From positions 1-42,457 of the forward strand of contig NZ_JAKGAN010000014.1 in assembly GCF_023061135.1 (NCBI RefSeq): a stretch of DNA of 42,457 nucleotides. The letters are read 5' to 3'. Below the pieces are notes generated by a model that was not told the origin of the DNA, searched no databases, and saw only the letters and a program-made list of their open reading frames with translations. This document shows positions 25,766 through 34,358 of this stretch, piece after piece. Within the stretch, counting starts at the first letter, position 1; every line of letters starts with the position of its first letter. The position numbers and the translations under genes were made by a program. Source of the DNA: Chromohalobacter sarecensis (GTDB lineage Bacteria; Pseudomonadota; Gammaproteobacteria; Pseudomonadales; Halomonadaceae).

Positions 25766-27846
25766 GAACGGGCTCCGACGGTAGCGGTGACACGCAAGGT
25801 GCGGTCATCAGGGATTTCGGCATTGGACATCACCACCAGATGGGTGATGCGGCGACGCAGGAAGCGAGCCAGCAAGGCGCGGAGACCATGCTGGACGACC
25901 AGCACCGTCGGCTCGCCACGCGCTTCCTGACGTTCCACGGCAGCCATCGCCTGCTCCATGAGAGTGTCGGCGAGTCCCGGCTCCAGGCCACCGCCATTGC
26001 TTAGCGCCTGGGTCAGGACTTGTTCCAGATTGGCTTCCAAGCCGATGACATGCATCTCCTGGTCGCCCGGGAACCACTGCTGGGTGATCGAGCGTCCCAG
26101 CGCCACACGCACCATCGCGGTCAGCTCGTGGGGATCGGCCTGCTGTGGCGCATGCTCGGCCAGCGTATCGAGGATGGTGCGCATGTCGCGAATCGAGACC
26201 TCCTCGGCAAGCAGATTCTGCAGGATGCGCTGCATCGCGGTCAGGGTCAGCAGCTTGGGAACCACGTCCTCGACCAGCGACTTGTTCTCGGCGGCGATCT
26301 TGTCGAGCAATTGCTGTACTTCCTGACGCCCCAGCATGTCATTGGCGTGGCGATGCAGCAGGTGGTTAAGGTGCGTGGCCACCACGGTACTCGCATCAAC
26401 CACGGTATAGCCGTAGACCTGGGCGCGTTCGCGCTGCGCGGTGTCGATCCACACGGCGGGCAGACCGAACGCCGGATCCTGAGTCGCCGTGCCTTCCACC
26501 TGGCCCGATACTTGCCCAGGATCAATAGCTAGCCATTGGCCCGGATGCGCATCAGCACGCCCTACTTCGACGCCCTTGAGCGTGATCACGTAGGTCGATG
26601 GCCCAAGTTCGAGATTGTCACGGATGTGTACCACCGGCGGCAAAAAGCCGACATCCTGGGCAAATTTCTTGCGAACGCTCTTGATGCGCCCCAACAACTC
26701 GCCCTTCTGGCGATGGTCGACGAGCGGGATCAAGCGGTGGCCGACTTCGAGGCCCAGCGTATCGACCAGTTGCACATCGTCCCAGCTCGCCTCCGGCACT
26801 TCGGGTTGAGGAGGCGGTGTCTGGGGAGACGCTTCTGGGGTAGCTGGTTGCTGGTCGCGACGCCACATCCACCACGCCAAGCCCCCGAGCAACGCGGTGA
26901 ACAGCAAGAAGACCAGGTTGGGCATCCCCGGTACGAGGCCCAGCAGCCCCATGACGCCTGCGGCCAGCATCAGGACCTGCGGATTGTTGAAGAGCTGGCT
27001 GATCAGTTGCTGACCGACATCCTGGTCGGTGTTGACCCGCGAGACAGTGACACCTGCTGCGGTTGAGATCACCAGCGCCGGAATCTGCGCCACCAGGCCA
27101 TCGCCGATGGTCAGCAAGGTATAGGTATGGCCGGCTTCGGAAAAGCTCAGGCTGTGTTGCGCCATGCCGATCGCCAGACCACCGATCAAATTGATCAGCA
27201 TGATGATGATGCCGGCGATGGCATCACCGCGCACGAACTTGCTGGCCCCGTCCATGGAGCCGTAGAAATCGGCTTCCTGAGAGGTTTCCTGACGCCGCGC
27301 CCGCGCCTCATCCTCACCGATCAAGCCGGCATTGAGGTCGGCATCGATGGCCATTTGCTTGCCGGGCATGGCATCCAGCGTAAAGCGCGCGCCAACCTCG
27401 GCGATACGGCCCGCGCCCTTGGTGATGACCATGAAGTTGATCACCACCAGAATCATGAACACGACCAAACCGACGGCAAAGTTACCGCCGATCAGAAAGG
27501 CGCCGAAGGCCTCGATCACCTTGCCAGCCGCATCGCCGCCTTCGTGGCCCTCCATCAAGACCACGCGCGTGGAGGCGACATTCAACGACAACCGCAGTAG
27601 GGTCGAAAACAACAAGACCGCTGGGAAGGCCGCAAAATCGAGCGGCTTCTGCGTGAACATGCTCACCAGCAGTACCATCACGGCCAGGGTAATATTGAAG
27701 GTAAACAGAAGGTCCAGTATGAACGCCGGCAACGGCAGGATCATCATGCTCAGGATCATGATGATCAGTACGGGACCGGCGAGCACCTTCAAGCGGGTGT
27801 CGTTCAACCACCCACGACGGCCCCATAACTGACTCAACGCATTCAT
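25762..27846 (-). CDS. flhA: Flagellar type III export protein FlhA
   Basis: A 694-residue membrane component of the flagellar export gate, the normal length. Eight membrane segments occupy about the first 330 residues. The conserved FHIPEP-family cytoplasmic loop includes FTLDAMPGKQMAIDADLNAG, typical of FlhA, and DGASKFVRGDAIAGI. The cytoplasmic C-terminal half binds chaperone-substrate complexes. The start overlaps the flhB stop as ATGA and the end overlaps flhF the same way, so flhB, flhA and flhF form one tightly coupled unit. Confidence 0.97.
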   Translation of the reverse strand: MNALSQLWGRRGWLNDTRLKVLAGPVLIIMILSMMILPLPAFILDLLFTFNITLAVMVLLVSMFTQKPLDFAAFPAVLLFSTLLRLSLNVASTRVVLMEGHEGGDAAGKVIEAFGAFLIGGNFAVGLVVFMILVVINFMVITKGAGRIAEVGARFTLDAMPGKQMAIDADLNAGLIGEDEARARRQETSQEADFYGSMDGASKFVRGDAIAGIIIMLINLIGGLAIGMAQHSLSFSEAGHTYTLLTIGDGLVAQIPALVISTAAGVTVSRVNTDQDVGQQLISQLFNNPQVLMLAAGVMGLLGLVPGMPNLVFLLFTALLGGLAWWMWRRDQQPATPEASPQTPPPQPEVPEASWDDVQLVDTLGLEVGHRLIPLVDHRQKGELLGRIKSVRKKFAQDVGFLPPVVHIRDNLELGPSTYVITLKGVEVGRADAHPGQWLAIDPGQVSGQVEGTATQDPAFGLPAVWIDTAQRERAQVYGYTVVDASTVVATHLNHLLHRHANDMLGRQEVQQLLDKIAAENKSLVEDVVPKLLTLTAMQRILQNLLAEEVSIRDMRTILDTLAEHAPQQADPHELTAMVRVALGRSITQQWFPGDQEMHVIGLEANLEQVLTQALSNGGGLEPGLADTLMEQAMAAVERQEARGEPTVLVVQHGLRALLARFLRRRITHLVVMSNAEIPDDRTLRVTATVGARS

Positions 27847-29012
27847 GGTGTGTCCTTGGCGTCGGCAACGTTGTGCCGAGACGGATCTAACTCGTCGGGC
27901 ACGGGCAGGTCATGCGGCGTTTGCGGCCAGTCACCCCCTTCCTCGCGCACACGTTTCAAGCGGTAGGCCCAAGCAAGGACCTCCGCCACGGCGGTATACA
28001 GATTCGCGGGGACTTCTTGATCGATGTCCACATTCTGATGCAGAGCACGCGCCAACGGCGGCGCCTCCAGCAAGGGCACGCCATGCGCTTCGCCCAACTC
28101 ACGAATGCGCGTGGCGACCAGATCCGCCCCCTTGGCCACGACGCGTGGCGCCTCCATTTGACTCCCCTCGTACATCAGCGCCACGGCATAATGCGTCGGG
28201 TTGGTGACGATGACATCCGCATCCGGCACCTTGGCCATCATCCGTCGCCGTGCCATGGATTGCTGCTGGGCGCGCATGCGGGCTTTGACCTGAGGATCGC
28301 CCTCGGTTTCCTTATGCTCTTTCTTGATCTCGTCCTGACTCATGCGGAGCTTCTTGGTAAAACTCCACAACTGGAAAGGCACATCGATCAATACCACGAC
28401 GATGAGCGTCGCCACGCAGAAGGCCAGACACAGCGCGGCAAGATCCATACCCCGCGCCAGCGCTTCGCTCAACGGCAGGTTCATCAAGCCTAGAAGGTCG
28501 CCACGATGCCACCACAGGAAGATCACGGCGACGCCCCCCACCAATACCGACTTGGCGACGGCCTTGCCCAATTCCGCTACCGCTTGCGATGAAAACATGC
28601 GCTTCAATCCTTTCAGTGGATTGAGCTTGGACACTTGGGGTTGCAGCGCTTTCCCAGATATTAGCCAGCCACCCAACATGACCGGCGCTGCCAACGCGAC
28701 GACCGAGACGATGAGGAACAACGGCAACAAGGACATCAGTGTGTTTTTACCCAGCATCCAGACATGCGACATCAGCACGGCGGTATCGAATGCTTCGCCG
28801 CGTGAAAACATGAAGGACTGCTCCATGACCACCCCCAAGCTGTCGTAGAGGTGGCCGCCCATCGACCATAGCGACATCACCCCCGCCGCCAACAGCATGA
28901 AGGTGGTCAGCTCGCGCGAGCGCGCAACCTCACCGTCTTCCTTCGCCTTGTCGAGTCGTCGTGGCGTCGGGTCTTCGGTCTTTTCCTCGTCGCTGTCGCT
29001 ACCCTCGGCCAT
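27843..29012 (-). CDS. flhB: Flagellar type III export switch protein FlhB
   Basis: A 389-residue membrane protein of the export gate that switches substrate specificity from rod/hook to filament proteins. The N-terminus EEKTEDPTPRRLDKAKEDG is diagnostic. Four membrane helices follow. The autocleavage motif NPTH is at 271-274, inside VTNPTHYAVALMY. Length matches E. coli FlhB (382). It starts a block separated from cheZ by about 200 bases that contain a terminator-like hairpin, so a separate promoter is probable, but I could not place it. Confidence 0.97.
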   Translation of the reverse strand: MAEGSDSDEEKTEDPTPRRLDKAKEDGEVARSRELTTFMLLAAGVMSLWSMGGHLYDSLGVVMEQSFMFSRGEAFDTAVLMSHVWMLGKNTLMSLLPLFLIVSVVALAAPVMLGGWLISGKALQPQVSKLNPLKGLKRMFSSQAVAELGKAVAKSVLVGGVAVIFLWWHRGDLLGLMNLPLSEALARGMDLAALCLAFCVATLIVVVLIDVPFQLWSFTKKLRMSQDEIKKEHKETEGDPQVKARMRAQQQSMARRRMMAKVPDADVIVTNPTHYAVALMYEGSQMEAPRVVAKGADLVATRIRELGEAHGVPLLEAPPLARALHQNVDIDQEVPANLYTAVAEVLAWAYRLKRVREEGGDWPQTPHDLPVPDELDPSRHNVADAKDTP

Positions 29013-29129
29013 GGGCCCTCTGACGTCGTGGCGCTAGAAGCCTTCGCCAAGGTAGATACCCAGGCGCCGAACAACCGCATTCATCGAATGTGGGCTATTT
29101 TCTCGGGAACGCGGGACAGCCGATCACTG

Positions 29130-29157
29130 GAATAGCGGCTACTTAGCCATGCTATTC
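29130..29157. other. Two-tier hairpin between cheZ and flhB
   Basis: GAATAGC (29130-29136) pairs with GCTATTC (29151-29157). Inside it GGCT pairs with AGCC around a 4-base loop, with a 2-base bulge. It lies in the flhB leader region, 118 bases before the flhB ATG, and may shape the leader or reinforce the cheZ terminator. Confidence 0.35.
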
Positions 29158-29176
29158 AGGAGACGCGAGGCTTAAA

Positions 29177-29200
29177 CGCTGCCGGCGGGCACCGGCAGCG
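29177..29200 (-). terminator. Terminator-like hairpin after cheZ
   Basis: A perfect 9-bp stem, CGCTGCCGG with CCGGCAGCG, and a 6-base loop begin 11 bases past the cheZ stop. On the minus strand it is followed by TTTAAG, a short T-run. It probably ends the che transcript before flhB. Confidence 0.6.
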
Positions 29201-29210
29201 CAGGGTGGGA

Positions 29211-29900
29211 TCAGAAGCCCAGGCTATCGAGGAGGTCGTCGACCTGGTCCTGGTTGTTGACGACATCGGTGCCTTCGGGCTTGACCTGCGGCCCGTTGAG
29301 AAGCTCTTCATCATCTTTCTGGCTTTTACGCGAGCGCTCGTCGGCAAGTTGCTGCAGCTCTTCCTTATTATGGCTATCAGGCGCGGTATCGATCAGCACC
29401 TGCACTAGCTGTTGCTCGATCTCGCGAATGACATCCATCATTTTCTTGATGACTTGGCCGGTCAGATCCTGGAAATCCTGAGCCATCATGATTTCGAGCA
29501 ACTGCGCATTAGTTGCCTTGGTCTGAGTCGGCACATCACGTAGGTAGTCACGCGTATCCTTGACCAACTCTTTGGCGTCGTCCAGCTCGACAGGCGCAGC
29601 GAACCATTCTTCCCAGCGTTGATCGAGTTTCTCGGCCCCCGACTCCATGCGCTCTTGCAACGGCTGCGCCTGATCGATGGCATTCAATGAACGTTCTGCC
29701 GCTTGCTCGGTCATGGTGGCGACATAATTGAGACGGTCCCGCGCATCGGGAATCGCTTCGGCCGCCTTTTCGATCTCCTTGTCCAGCCCCAGCTCACGCA
29801 TGCTTTCGTGGAGCATGCGCGTCATCTTGCCGATCTTGTGGATCAGTTCGTCAGCGGGGGTGCCATCCGCACTGTTCTCCGGCTGCGTTTCACCGCTCAT
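29211..29900 (-). CDS. cheZ: CheY-P phosphatase CheZ
   Basis: A 229-residue cytoplasmic protein that speeds dephosphorylation of CheY-P. The catalytic segment [18 protein letters not shown] contains the acidic/amide pair Asp145 and Gln149 (Asp143 and Gln147 in E. coli) on a long helical hairpin. The C-terminal CheY-binding peptide [11 protein letters not shown] ends the protein, as in E. coli. GAGGAGG lies before the ATG. It follows cheY by 22 bases. CheZ fits an enteric-style pathway in which CheY-P controls the switch and CheZ removes the signal. Confidence 0.97.
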   Translation of the reverse strand: MSGETQPENSADGTPADELIHKIGKMTRMLHESMRELGLDKEIEKAAEAIPDARDRLNYVATMTEQAAERSLNAIDQAQPLQERMESGAEKLDQRWEEWFAAPVELDDAKELVKDTRDYLRDVPTQTKATNAQLLEIMMAQDFQDLTGQVIKKMMDVIREIEQQLVQVLIDTAPDSHNKEELQQLADERSRKSQKDDEELLNGPQVKPEGTDVVNNQDQVDDLLDSLGF

Positions 29901-29922
29901 AGCCTGCCCTCCTCGTGCGAAC

Positions 29923-30312
29923 TTACTTGCCCAATTTTTCGAAAATCTTGTCCAACTTCTCTTCCAGCGTCGCAGCGGTGAACGGCTTCACGACATAGCC
30001 ATTCGCCCCGGCCTGCGCGGCGGCGATGATATTTTCCTTCTTGGCTTCCGCCGTCACCATCAACACTGGCAGTTCCGACAGCGCATCGTCCTGGCGGATC
30101 TCTTTGAGCATTGCCAGGCCATCGAGGTTGGGCATGTTCCAATCAGAGACCACGAACTCGAAACCACCGGTACGTAACTTATTGAGCGCTTCCTGGCCAT
30201 CTTCAGCCTCATCGACATTATTAAAGCCCAACTCCTTGAGCAGGCTGCGCACGATGCGCCGCATGGTCGGGAAGTCATCCACGACCAGAATGCTCATATT
30301 CTTGTCTGCCAT
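29923..30312 (-). CDS. cheY: Chemotaxis response regulator CheY
   Basis: A 129-residue single-domain receiver that, when phosphorylated by CheA, binds the flagellar switch. Phospho-acceptor Asp57 lies in SDWNMP, the acidic pair is in [10 protein letters not shown], Thr87 in [12 protein letters not shown] and Lys109 in VVKPFTA, all at E. coli CheY numbering. GGAGG lies 5 bases before the ATG. It forms a pair with cheZ. The upstream gap to the receptor gene holds two hairpins, so cheYZ may be transcribed or processed separately from the genes before it. Confidence 0.98.
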   Translation of the reverse strand: MADKNMSILVVDDFPTMRRIVRSLLKELGFNNVDEAEDGQEALNKLRTGGFEFVVSDWNMPNLDGLAMLKEIRQDDALSELPVLMVTAEAKKENIIAAAQAGANGYVVKPFTAATLEEKLDKIFEKLGK

Positions 30313-30369
30313 ACATCCTCCGATTCATTCAATCTGGCTAGTGATTCGCTTCGCAAGCTTGTTCATCTA

Positions 30370-30392
30370 GGTGGCGCGCTTGGCACGCCACC
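30370..30392 (-). other. Strong 10-bp hairpin with 3-base loop upstream of cheY
   Basis: GGTGGCGCGC (30370-30379) pairs with GCACGCCACC (30383-30392), one position being a wobble on the minus-strand RNA, around a 3-base loop. It lies 57 bases upstream of the cheY ATG. TAGATG rather than a T-run follows, so it may be a processing or stability element instead of a terminator. Confidence 0.5.
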
Positions 30393-30405
30393 CTGGCGGT
30401 ATGGC

Positions 30406-30452
30406 TTAGACATTGTCTGAAAAGCACCTGCACTCGATCAGACAAGGCCTAG
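30406..30452. repeat. Hairpin repeat element, copy 1 (receptor gene end)
   Basis: A 47-base element with perfect 8-base inverted ends TTGTCTGA (30413-30420) and TCAGACAA (30438-30445), extended imperfectly to 15 bases on each side. Its right end covers the stop codon of the receptor gene. Its core (30414-30436) agrees at 18 of 23 positions with the core of a second copy at 33321-33374. Confidence 0.6.
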
Positions 30453-32155
30453 AATTCTTCCCACTCGTTTTCTTCATGTGTCGTCGAGGCTCGCTTCGAC
30501 GGCACCTGACGTGTCTGCGCTGAAGGCTTGGACGTCGAGGTGGGGGCGGACACCGCCGGCTTGGGCGCGGACGCACGCGTTCCAGACAATGCCTGATGTG
30601 ACGCGCCACCCGGCAAACGAAAGACCGAGACAACGTCTTCCAAGCGCTGTGCCTGCTCTTCGAGCGATGCGGACGCACTCGAGGCTTCCTGGACGAGGGA
30701 GGCGTTCTGCTGAGTCACCTGATCCATCTGCGTCACGGCCTGACTGACCTGCTCGATACCGTCGCTCTGTTCCTGCGAGGCCGCGGAGATCTCGTCCATG
30801 ATGTCGCTGACGCGCTTCACCGCCTGGACGACATCGCGCATGGTGGTCTCGGCGTTGCCCACCAGTTCGGAGCCCTGCTCGATCTGAGTGGTCGAGGTAT
30901 GAATCAGGCCCTTGATTTCCTTGGCGGCCTCGGCACTGCGGCTGGCCAAATTACGCACCTCACTGGCAACCACCGCGAAGCCACGCCCCTGTTCACCGGC
31001 ACGCGCCGCCTCGACCGAGGCGTTCAGCGCCAGAATGTTGGTCTGGAAGGCGATCGAGTCGATCATGCCGATGATGTCGGAGATCTGCTTGGAGCTGTCG
31101 GTGATGCCCTGCATGGTCGTGGAAACCTCCTGCATGACATCGCCGCCACGTCCTGCCGTGGTCGAGGCATCGCTGGCCAGGGAGCTCGCCTGGCGCGCAT
31201 TGTCGGCATTCTGTTTCACGGTAGAGGTCAGCTCTTCCATGCTCGAGGCGGTTTCCTCGAGTGAGGCGGCCTGCTGCTCGGTACGCGACGACAAGTCGGC
31301 ATTGCCCGACGCGATTTCGCGGGCGCCGCCATGAATCGAACCGCTGGCGTCACGTACGGACGTGACCGTGCCGACCAAACCGGTTTGCATGTCGCGCATG
31401 GCGGCAAACAAGCGCCCGATCTCGTTCTTGCCGCGTTCGGCAATACGATGCGAGAGATCGCCTTTGGCGATGTGCTCGCAATGTTCGACCGCTTCATCCA
31501 ACGGCTTAACCACATTCTTGACCAGCACCATGCGTACCAGTACGGCGACGACCACCGCCAAGATCAGCAGCACGATTTCGAGAATCTCCATCAAGCGGCT
31601 GTTCTCAGCGTCGGCGACGATGGCAGTATCGACACGCGCCTCGGCGTACTGGATAAAGTCACGCACGCTATCATCCAGATTATCCATCAGCGGATTGATA
31701 CGCTGGTCGTCCTCTGTGCGAACGGCGTCTTCGCCGGCACTCATCTGACGCTGGACCTCATCGCGAAAAGCCGCAAAGGATTCGTCGATACGCGCGGCGT
31801 ATTCTTCACCGGCATCAGTCTTGGTGACTTGCTCGAACGCCTGGATCCGGTCAGCGGCATTATCCATCGCGCTTTCTACTGCTGTTTGCAGCTCTTGCAC
31901 ACGTCGAGCATCTTCGGCCTCCACCGCGTTGCGATAACTTGCCAGCAATGCCCGCGCACGCACTAGATTGAGCGTGGCGCGATTGACGGTGTTGGTTTGC
32001 TGGAAACCAATAGTACCGACCGTATCCAGCGCCTCGGCGCTTTTTTGATTGGAGTAGAACCCTAATCCAGTAATGATCACGATCATCACGACCATAACGG
32101 TCAATGCGATCGTCAAACTGGCCCTGACCGAAAGGTCGTTGAGTATTTTTCCCAT
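30449..32155 (-). CDS. Methyl-accepting chemotaxis protein with periplasmic four-helix sensor
   Basis: A 568-residue transmembrane receptor. TM1 is about residues 13-33 and TM2 about 189-210. The periplasmic part between them has the Tar-like [15 protein letters not shown] pattern of a four-helix-bundle sensor. HAMP follows (about 211-265), then the signalling coiled coil with tip [20 protein letters not shown]. The C-terminus ends in EWEEF, a tethering pentapeptide like E. coli NWETF for CheR and CheB, after a Ser/Pro-rich linker. The ligand is unknown. CAGGAG precedes the ATG. The gene lies between cheB and cheY, the slot held by receptor genes near cheRB in enterics. Confidence 0.93.
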   Translation of the reverse strand: MGKILNDLSVRASLTIALTVMVVMIVIITGLGFYSNQKSAEALDTVGTIGFQQTNTVNRATLNLVRARALLASYRNAVEAEDARRVQELQTAVESAMDNAADRIQAFEQVTKTDAGEEYAARIDESFAAFRDEVQRQMSAGEDAVRTEDDQRINPLMDNLDDSVRDFIQYAEARVDTAIVADAENSRLMEILEIVLLILAVVVAVLVRMVLVKNVVKPLDEAVEHCEHIAKGDLSHRIAERGKNEIGRLFAAMRDMQTGLVGTVTSVRDASGSIHGGAREIASGNADLSSRTEQQAASLEETASSMEELTSTVKQNADNARQASSLASDASTTAGRGGDVMQEVSTTMQGITDSSKQISDIIGMIDSIAFQTNILALNASVEAARAGEQGRGFAVVASEVRNLASRSAEAAKEIKGLIHTSTTQIEQGSELVGNAETTMRDVVQAVKRVSDIMDEISAASQEQSDGIEQVSQAVTQMDQVTQQNASLVQEASSASASLEEQAQRLEDVVSVFRLPGGASHQALSGTRASAPKPAVSAPTSTSKPSAQTRQVPSKRASTTHEENEWEEF

Positions 32156-32215
32156 ATCGTCTCCTGAGAAGTTGCCTAGCGTAGATTGAGATGATGAGTC
32201 GAGCGTTGTTCTTTT

Positions 32216-32239
32216 AATTCGTTCGATAATTCGTTCGAG
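32216..32239. repeat. 12-bp tandem duplication upstream of the receptor gene
   Basis: AATTCGTTCGAT (32216-32227) is followed at once by AATTCGTTCGAG (32228-32239), 11 of 12 bases identical. It is AT-richer than its surroundings and ends 5 bases from the cheB stop. It might be part of a receptor-gene promoter or simple slippage. Confidence 0.5.
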
Positions 32240-32243
32240 AGTC

Positions 32244-33308
32244 TTATACCCGCTGCGCGCGCCCGGAGGCTTCGGCGCGTTTCATCAAGGCGGCAGGGAT
32301 CTCGGAAAGCGCAATGGTGTCGGCGGCAGCGCCGAGGATGACCGCTTCGCGCGGCATACCGAAGACCACGCAACTCGCCTCATCCTGGGCAATGGTATAG
32401 GCGCCTGCCTGATGCATTTCGAGCAGCCCCGCCGCACCGTCCTTGCCCATGCCGGTGAGGATCACACCGATGGCGTTGCGGCCCGCGCTTTGTGCGGCTG
32501 AATGAAACAATACGTCCACCGACGGGCGATGCCGGTTGACCGGCAGCGCATCGTCCAGGCGAATGACATAGTTGGCGCCCGAGCGTGCGAGCTTCATATG
32601 CCAGTCACCTGGGGCGATGTAAACGTGACCCGGCAGGACACGCTCACCATCCACCGCCTCCTTGACCGAGATGCGACATAGCTTGTCGAGACGCTCGGCG
32701 AAGGATTTGGTGAAGCCGCCCGGCATATGCTGGGTGATCAGAATCGCCGGGCTATTGGCGGGCAGAGGCTCCAGCACATGGCGAATGGCTTCGGTGCCAC
32801 CTGTGGAAGCCCCAATGATGATCACTTTTTCACTCGACAGCAGCGGCGCCTTGAGCGGTGCCTTGTCCTTGGCCGGCGGCTGCTTGGACACGGCTTTCGG
32901 ACGTGAGCGCGCCGCCGCTCGGATCATGTCGGCGATCATTTCGGTATATTCGAGCATGCCCTCGCGAATGCCCATTTCCGGCTTGGCGACGAAATCGACG
33001 GCGCCGAGTTCCAGGGCGCGCAGGGTGATCTCGGAGCCTTTCTGGGTCAGCGAAGACACCATCAGTACCGGCATGGGACGCAAACGCATCAAGCGCTCAA
33101 GAAAGTCGAGGCCATCCATGCGCGGCATTTCCACGTCCAGCGTCAACACATCGGGATTGGTACGCTTGATCAGGTCCCTGGCCACCAGAGGATCGGGGGC
33201 CGTGGCCACGACCTCCATATCCGGCTGACTGTCGATGATCTTGCTCATCAAGTCACGAATCAGCGCCGAATCATCGACACATAGCACCTTGATCTTATTC
33301 GAGGACAA
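32244..33308 (-). CDS. cheB: Receptor methylesterase/deamidase CheB
   Basis: A 354-residue enzyme that removes methyl groups from receptor glutamates and deamidates glutamines. The receiver domain (about 5-125) has [11 protein letters not shown] and phospho-acceptor Asp58 (LTLDVEMP). A linker of about 35 residues leads to the esterase domain, with catalytic Ser168 (GASTGG), His194 (TQHMPGGF) and Asp290 (TGMGKDGA). The start is read as TTG at 33308, 8 bases after a perfect AAGGAG; GTG codons at 33314 and 33317 are too near or inside that site. A large hairpin ends against the ribosome-binding site, and a sigma-28-like promoter lies farther upstream, suggesting expression partly independent of cheR. 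Confidence 0.95.
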   Translation of the reverse strand: MSSNKIKVLCVDDSALIRDLMSKIIDSQPDMEVVATAPDPLVARDLIKRTNPDVLTLDVEMPRMDGLDFLERLMRLRPMPVLMVSSLTQKGSEITLRALELGAVDFVAKPEMGIREGMLEYTEMIADMIRAAARSRPKAVSKQPPAKDKAPLKAPLLSSEKVIIIGASTGGTEAIRHVLEPLPANSPAILITQHMPGGFTKSFAERLDKLCRISVKEAVDGERVLPGHVYIAPGDWHMKLARSGANYVIRLDDALPVNRHRPSVDVLFHSAAQSAGRNAIGVILTGMGKDGAAGLLEMHQAGAYTIAQDEASCVVFGMPREAVILGAAADTIALSEIPAALMKRAEASGRAQRV

Positions 33309-33320
33309 CGCCACCACTCC

Positions 33321-33374
33321 TTAAGCTCTGTCTGAAAACTGTCTGCGCTCGCCGACTCTTCAGGCAGAGCTTAA
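33321..33374. repeat. Hairpin repeat element, copy 2 (cheB leader)
   Basis: A 54-base element with 15-base arms: 33321-33335 pairs with 33360-33374 with a single G-T position, closing a 24-base loop. On the minus strand the 3' arm ends in the first two bases of the AAGGAG that serves cheB. The core 33329-33351 resembles the element at 30406-30452 (18 of 23 bases). Confidence 0.7.
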
Positions 33375-33455
33375 TCTTCGTTCCAGGTATATCGCGGGCT
33401 GCACGCATGAAAACCGCCGACGAACTACCGTGCACGGCAAACCGACATGCATGTT

Positions 33456-33482
33456 CTATCGGCCAGGTGCGTAAACACTGAA
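33456..33482 (-). promoter_or_regulatory. Sigma-28-like promoter upstream of cheB
   Basis: On the minus strand GCCGATAG (33463-33456) is 7 of 8 identical to the sigma-28 -10 consensus GCCGATAA. TTCA (33482-33479) lies 15 bases upstream, or TCAG with 14. The same -10 octamer occurs before motA. The -35 match is poor, so this is a candidate only. Confidence 0.45.
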
Positions 33483-33485
33483 GGG

Positions 33486-34358
33486 TCAGCGCGATAATTC
33501 GTACACGGTCTGCCCGCGCAACTTGAAGCGCTGCGTCAGGTAGGAGAAGTTCTCGGAATGGCCGGTAAAGAGCAGTCCATGCGGTTTCATCAAAGGGGCA
33601 AAACGCTCCAGGATCCGTGCCTGCGTTTCCTTGTCGAAATAAATCATCACGTTACGACAAAAAATGGCATCGAACGGCCCCTTTGCCACCCAACTGCCTG
33701 AGGTCAGGTTGAGGGGTTGAAAGTCGATCATCGAGGTCAATTCAGGGCGAACCTTCGCCATCCCGGCACGCGCGCCACTACCCCGCAGGAAAAACTTTCG
33801 ACGGCATGCTTCGGAGACCTTCTCTAGCTGATCCAGCGCATAGACCCCCTTGCGTGCCTTGTCCAACGCGTCGGTGTCGATGTCGGTAGCGAGAATCTGC
33901 GCCTGAGAGGCCCGACTACCCAGCGCCTCGCTCAGGGTGATCGCCAACGAATAGGGTTCTTCCCCCGTCGACGCCGCCGCACACCAGATACGCACGGGAG
34001 ATGTCGCTTGCTTGACATGCTCCGCAAGTAGCGAAAAGTGATGCGCCTCGCGAAAAAACGACGTCAAGTTCGTCGTCAGCGCGTTGGTGAATGCCTCCCA
34101 CTCCGGCGAGTCAGGATGCTGATCCAGACGCGTCAAGTAATCGCTGAAGCGGCGCATACCATGCAGCCGCAGCCGCTTTGCCAAGCGGCTGTAGGCCATT
34201 TCACGCTTGTGCGGTGCCAGCACAAGACCGGCGCGCTGATAAATGAGCGTGCGTATTTTATCGAAATCCGCCTCTGTAAATTCCAGATCCCGGTCGGCGG
34301 TCCCGAACAAGCTAGGATGTTCTTCCTGCGGCGCAGGAGACTGACGAAATTCGCTCAA
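33486..34358 (-). CDS. cheR: Chemotaxis receptor methyltransferase CheR
   Basis: A 290-residue enzyme that methylates receptor glutamates with S-adenosylmethionine. An N-terminal helical domain (about 25-90) precedes the SAM domain, with [31 protein letters not shown] and [18 protein letters not shown], all strong CheR marks. The start is read as TTG at 34358, overlapping the preceding stop as TTGA, with GGGAG 5 bases before it; GTG at 34370 is in frame, but GAGGA abuts it with no spacing. Both receptors here end in a WExF-type pentapeptide that CheR can dock on. cheB follows after a 177-base leader. Confidence 0.95.
   Translation of the reverse strand: MSEFRQSPAPQEEHPSLFGTADRDLEFTEADFDKIRTLIYQRAGLVLAPHKREMAYSRLAKRLRLHGMRRFSDYLTRLDQHPDSPEWEAFTNALTTNLTSFFREAHHFSLLAEHVKQATSPVRIWCAAASTGEEPYSLAITLSEALGSRASQAQILATDIDTDALDKARKGVYALDQLEKVSEACRRKFFLRGSGARAGMAKVRPELTSMIDFQPLNLTSGSWVAKGPFDAIFCRNVMIYFDKETQARILERFAPLMKPHGLLFTGHSENFSYLTQRFKLRGQTVYELSR

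Noticed and set aside
29119-29126. GCCGATCA on the plus strand between cheZ and flhB
   Set aside because: It points away from flhB toward antisense cheZ and has no suitable -35.
31331-31966. Long plus-strand frame antisense to the receptor gene
   Set aside because: It mirrors the codon pattern of the receptor gene, lacks a ribosome-binding site and has no recognisable protein features.
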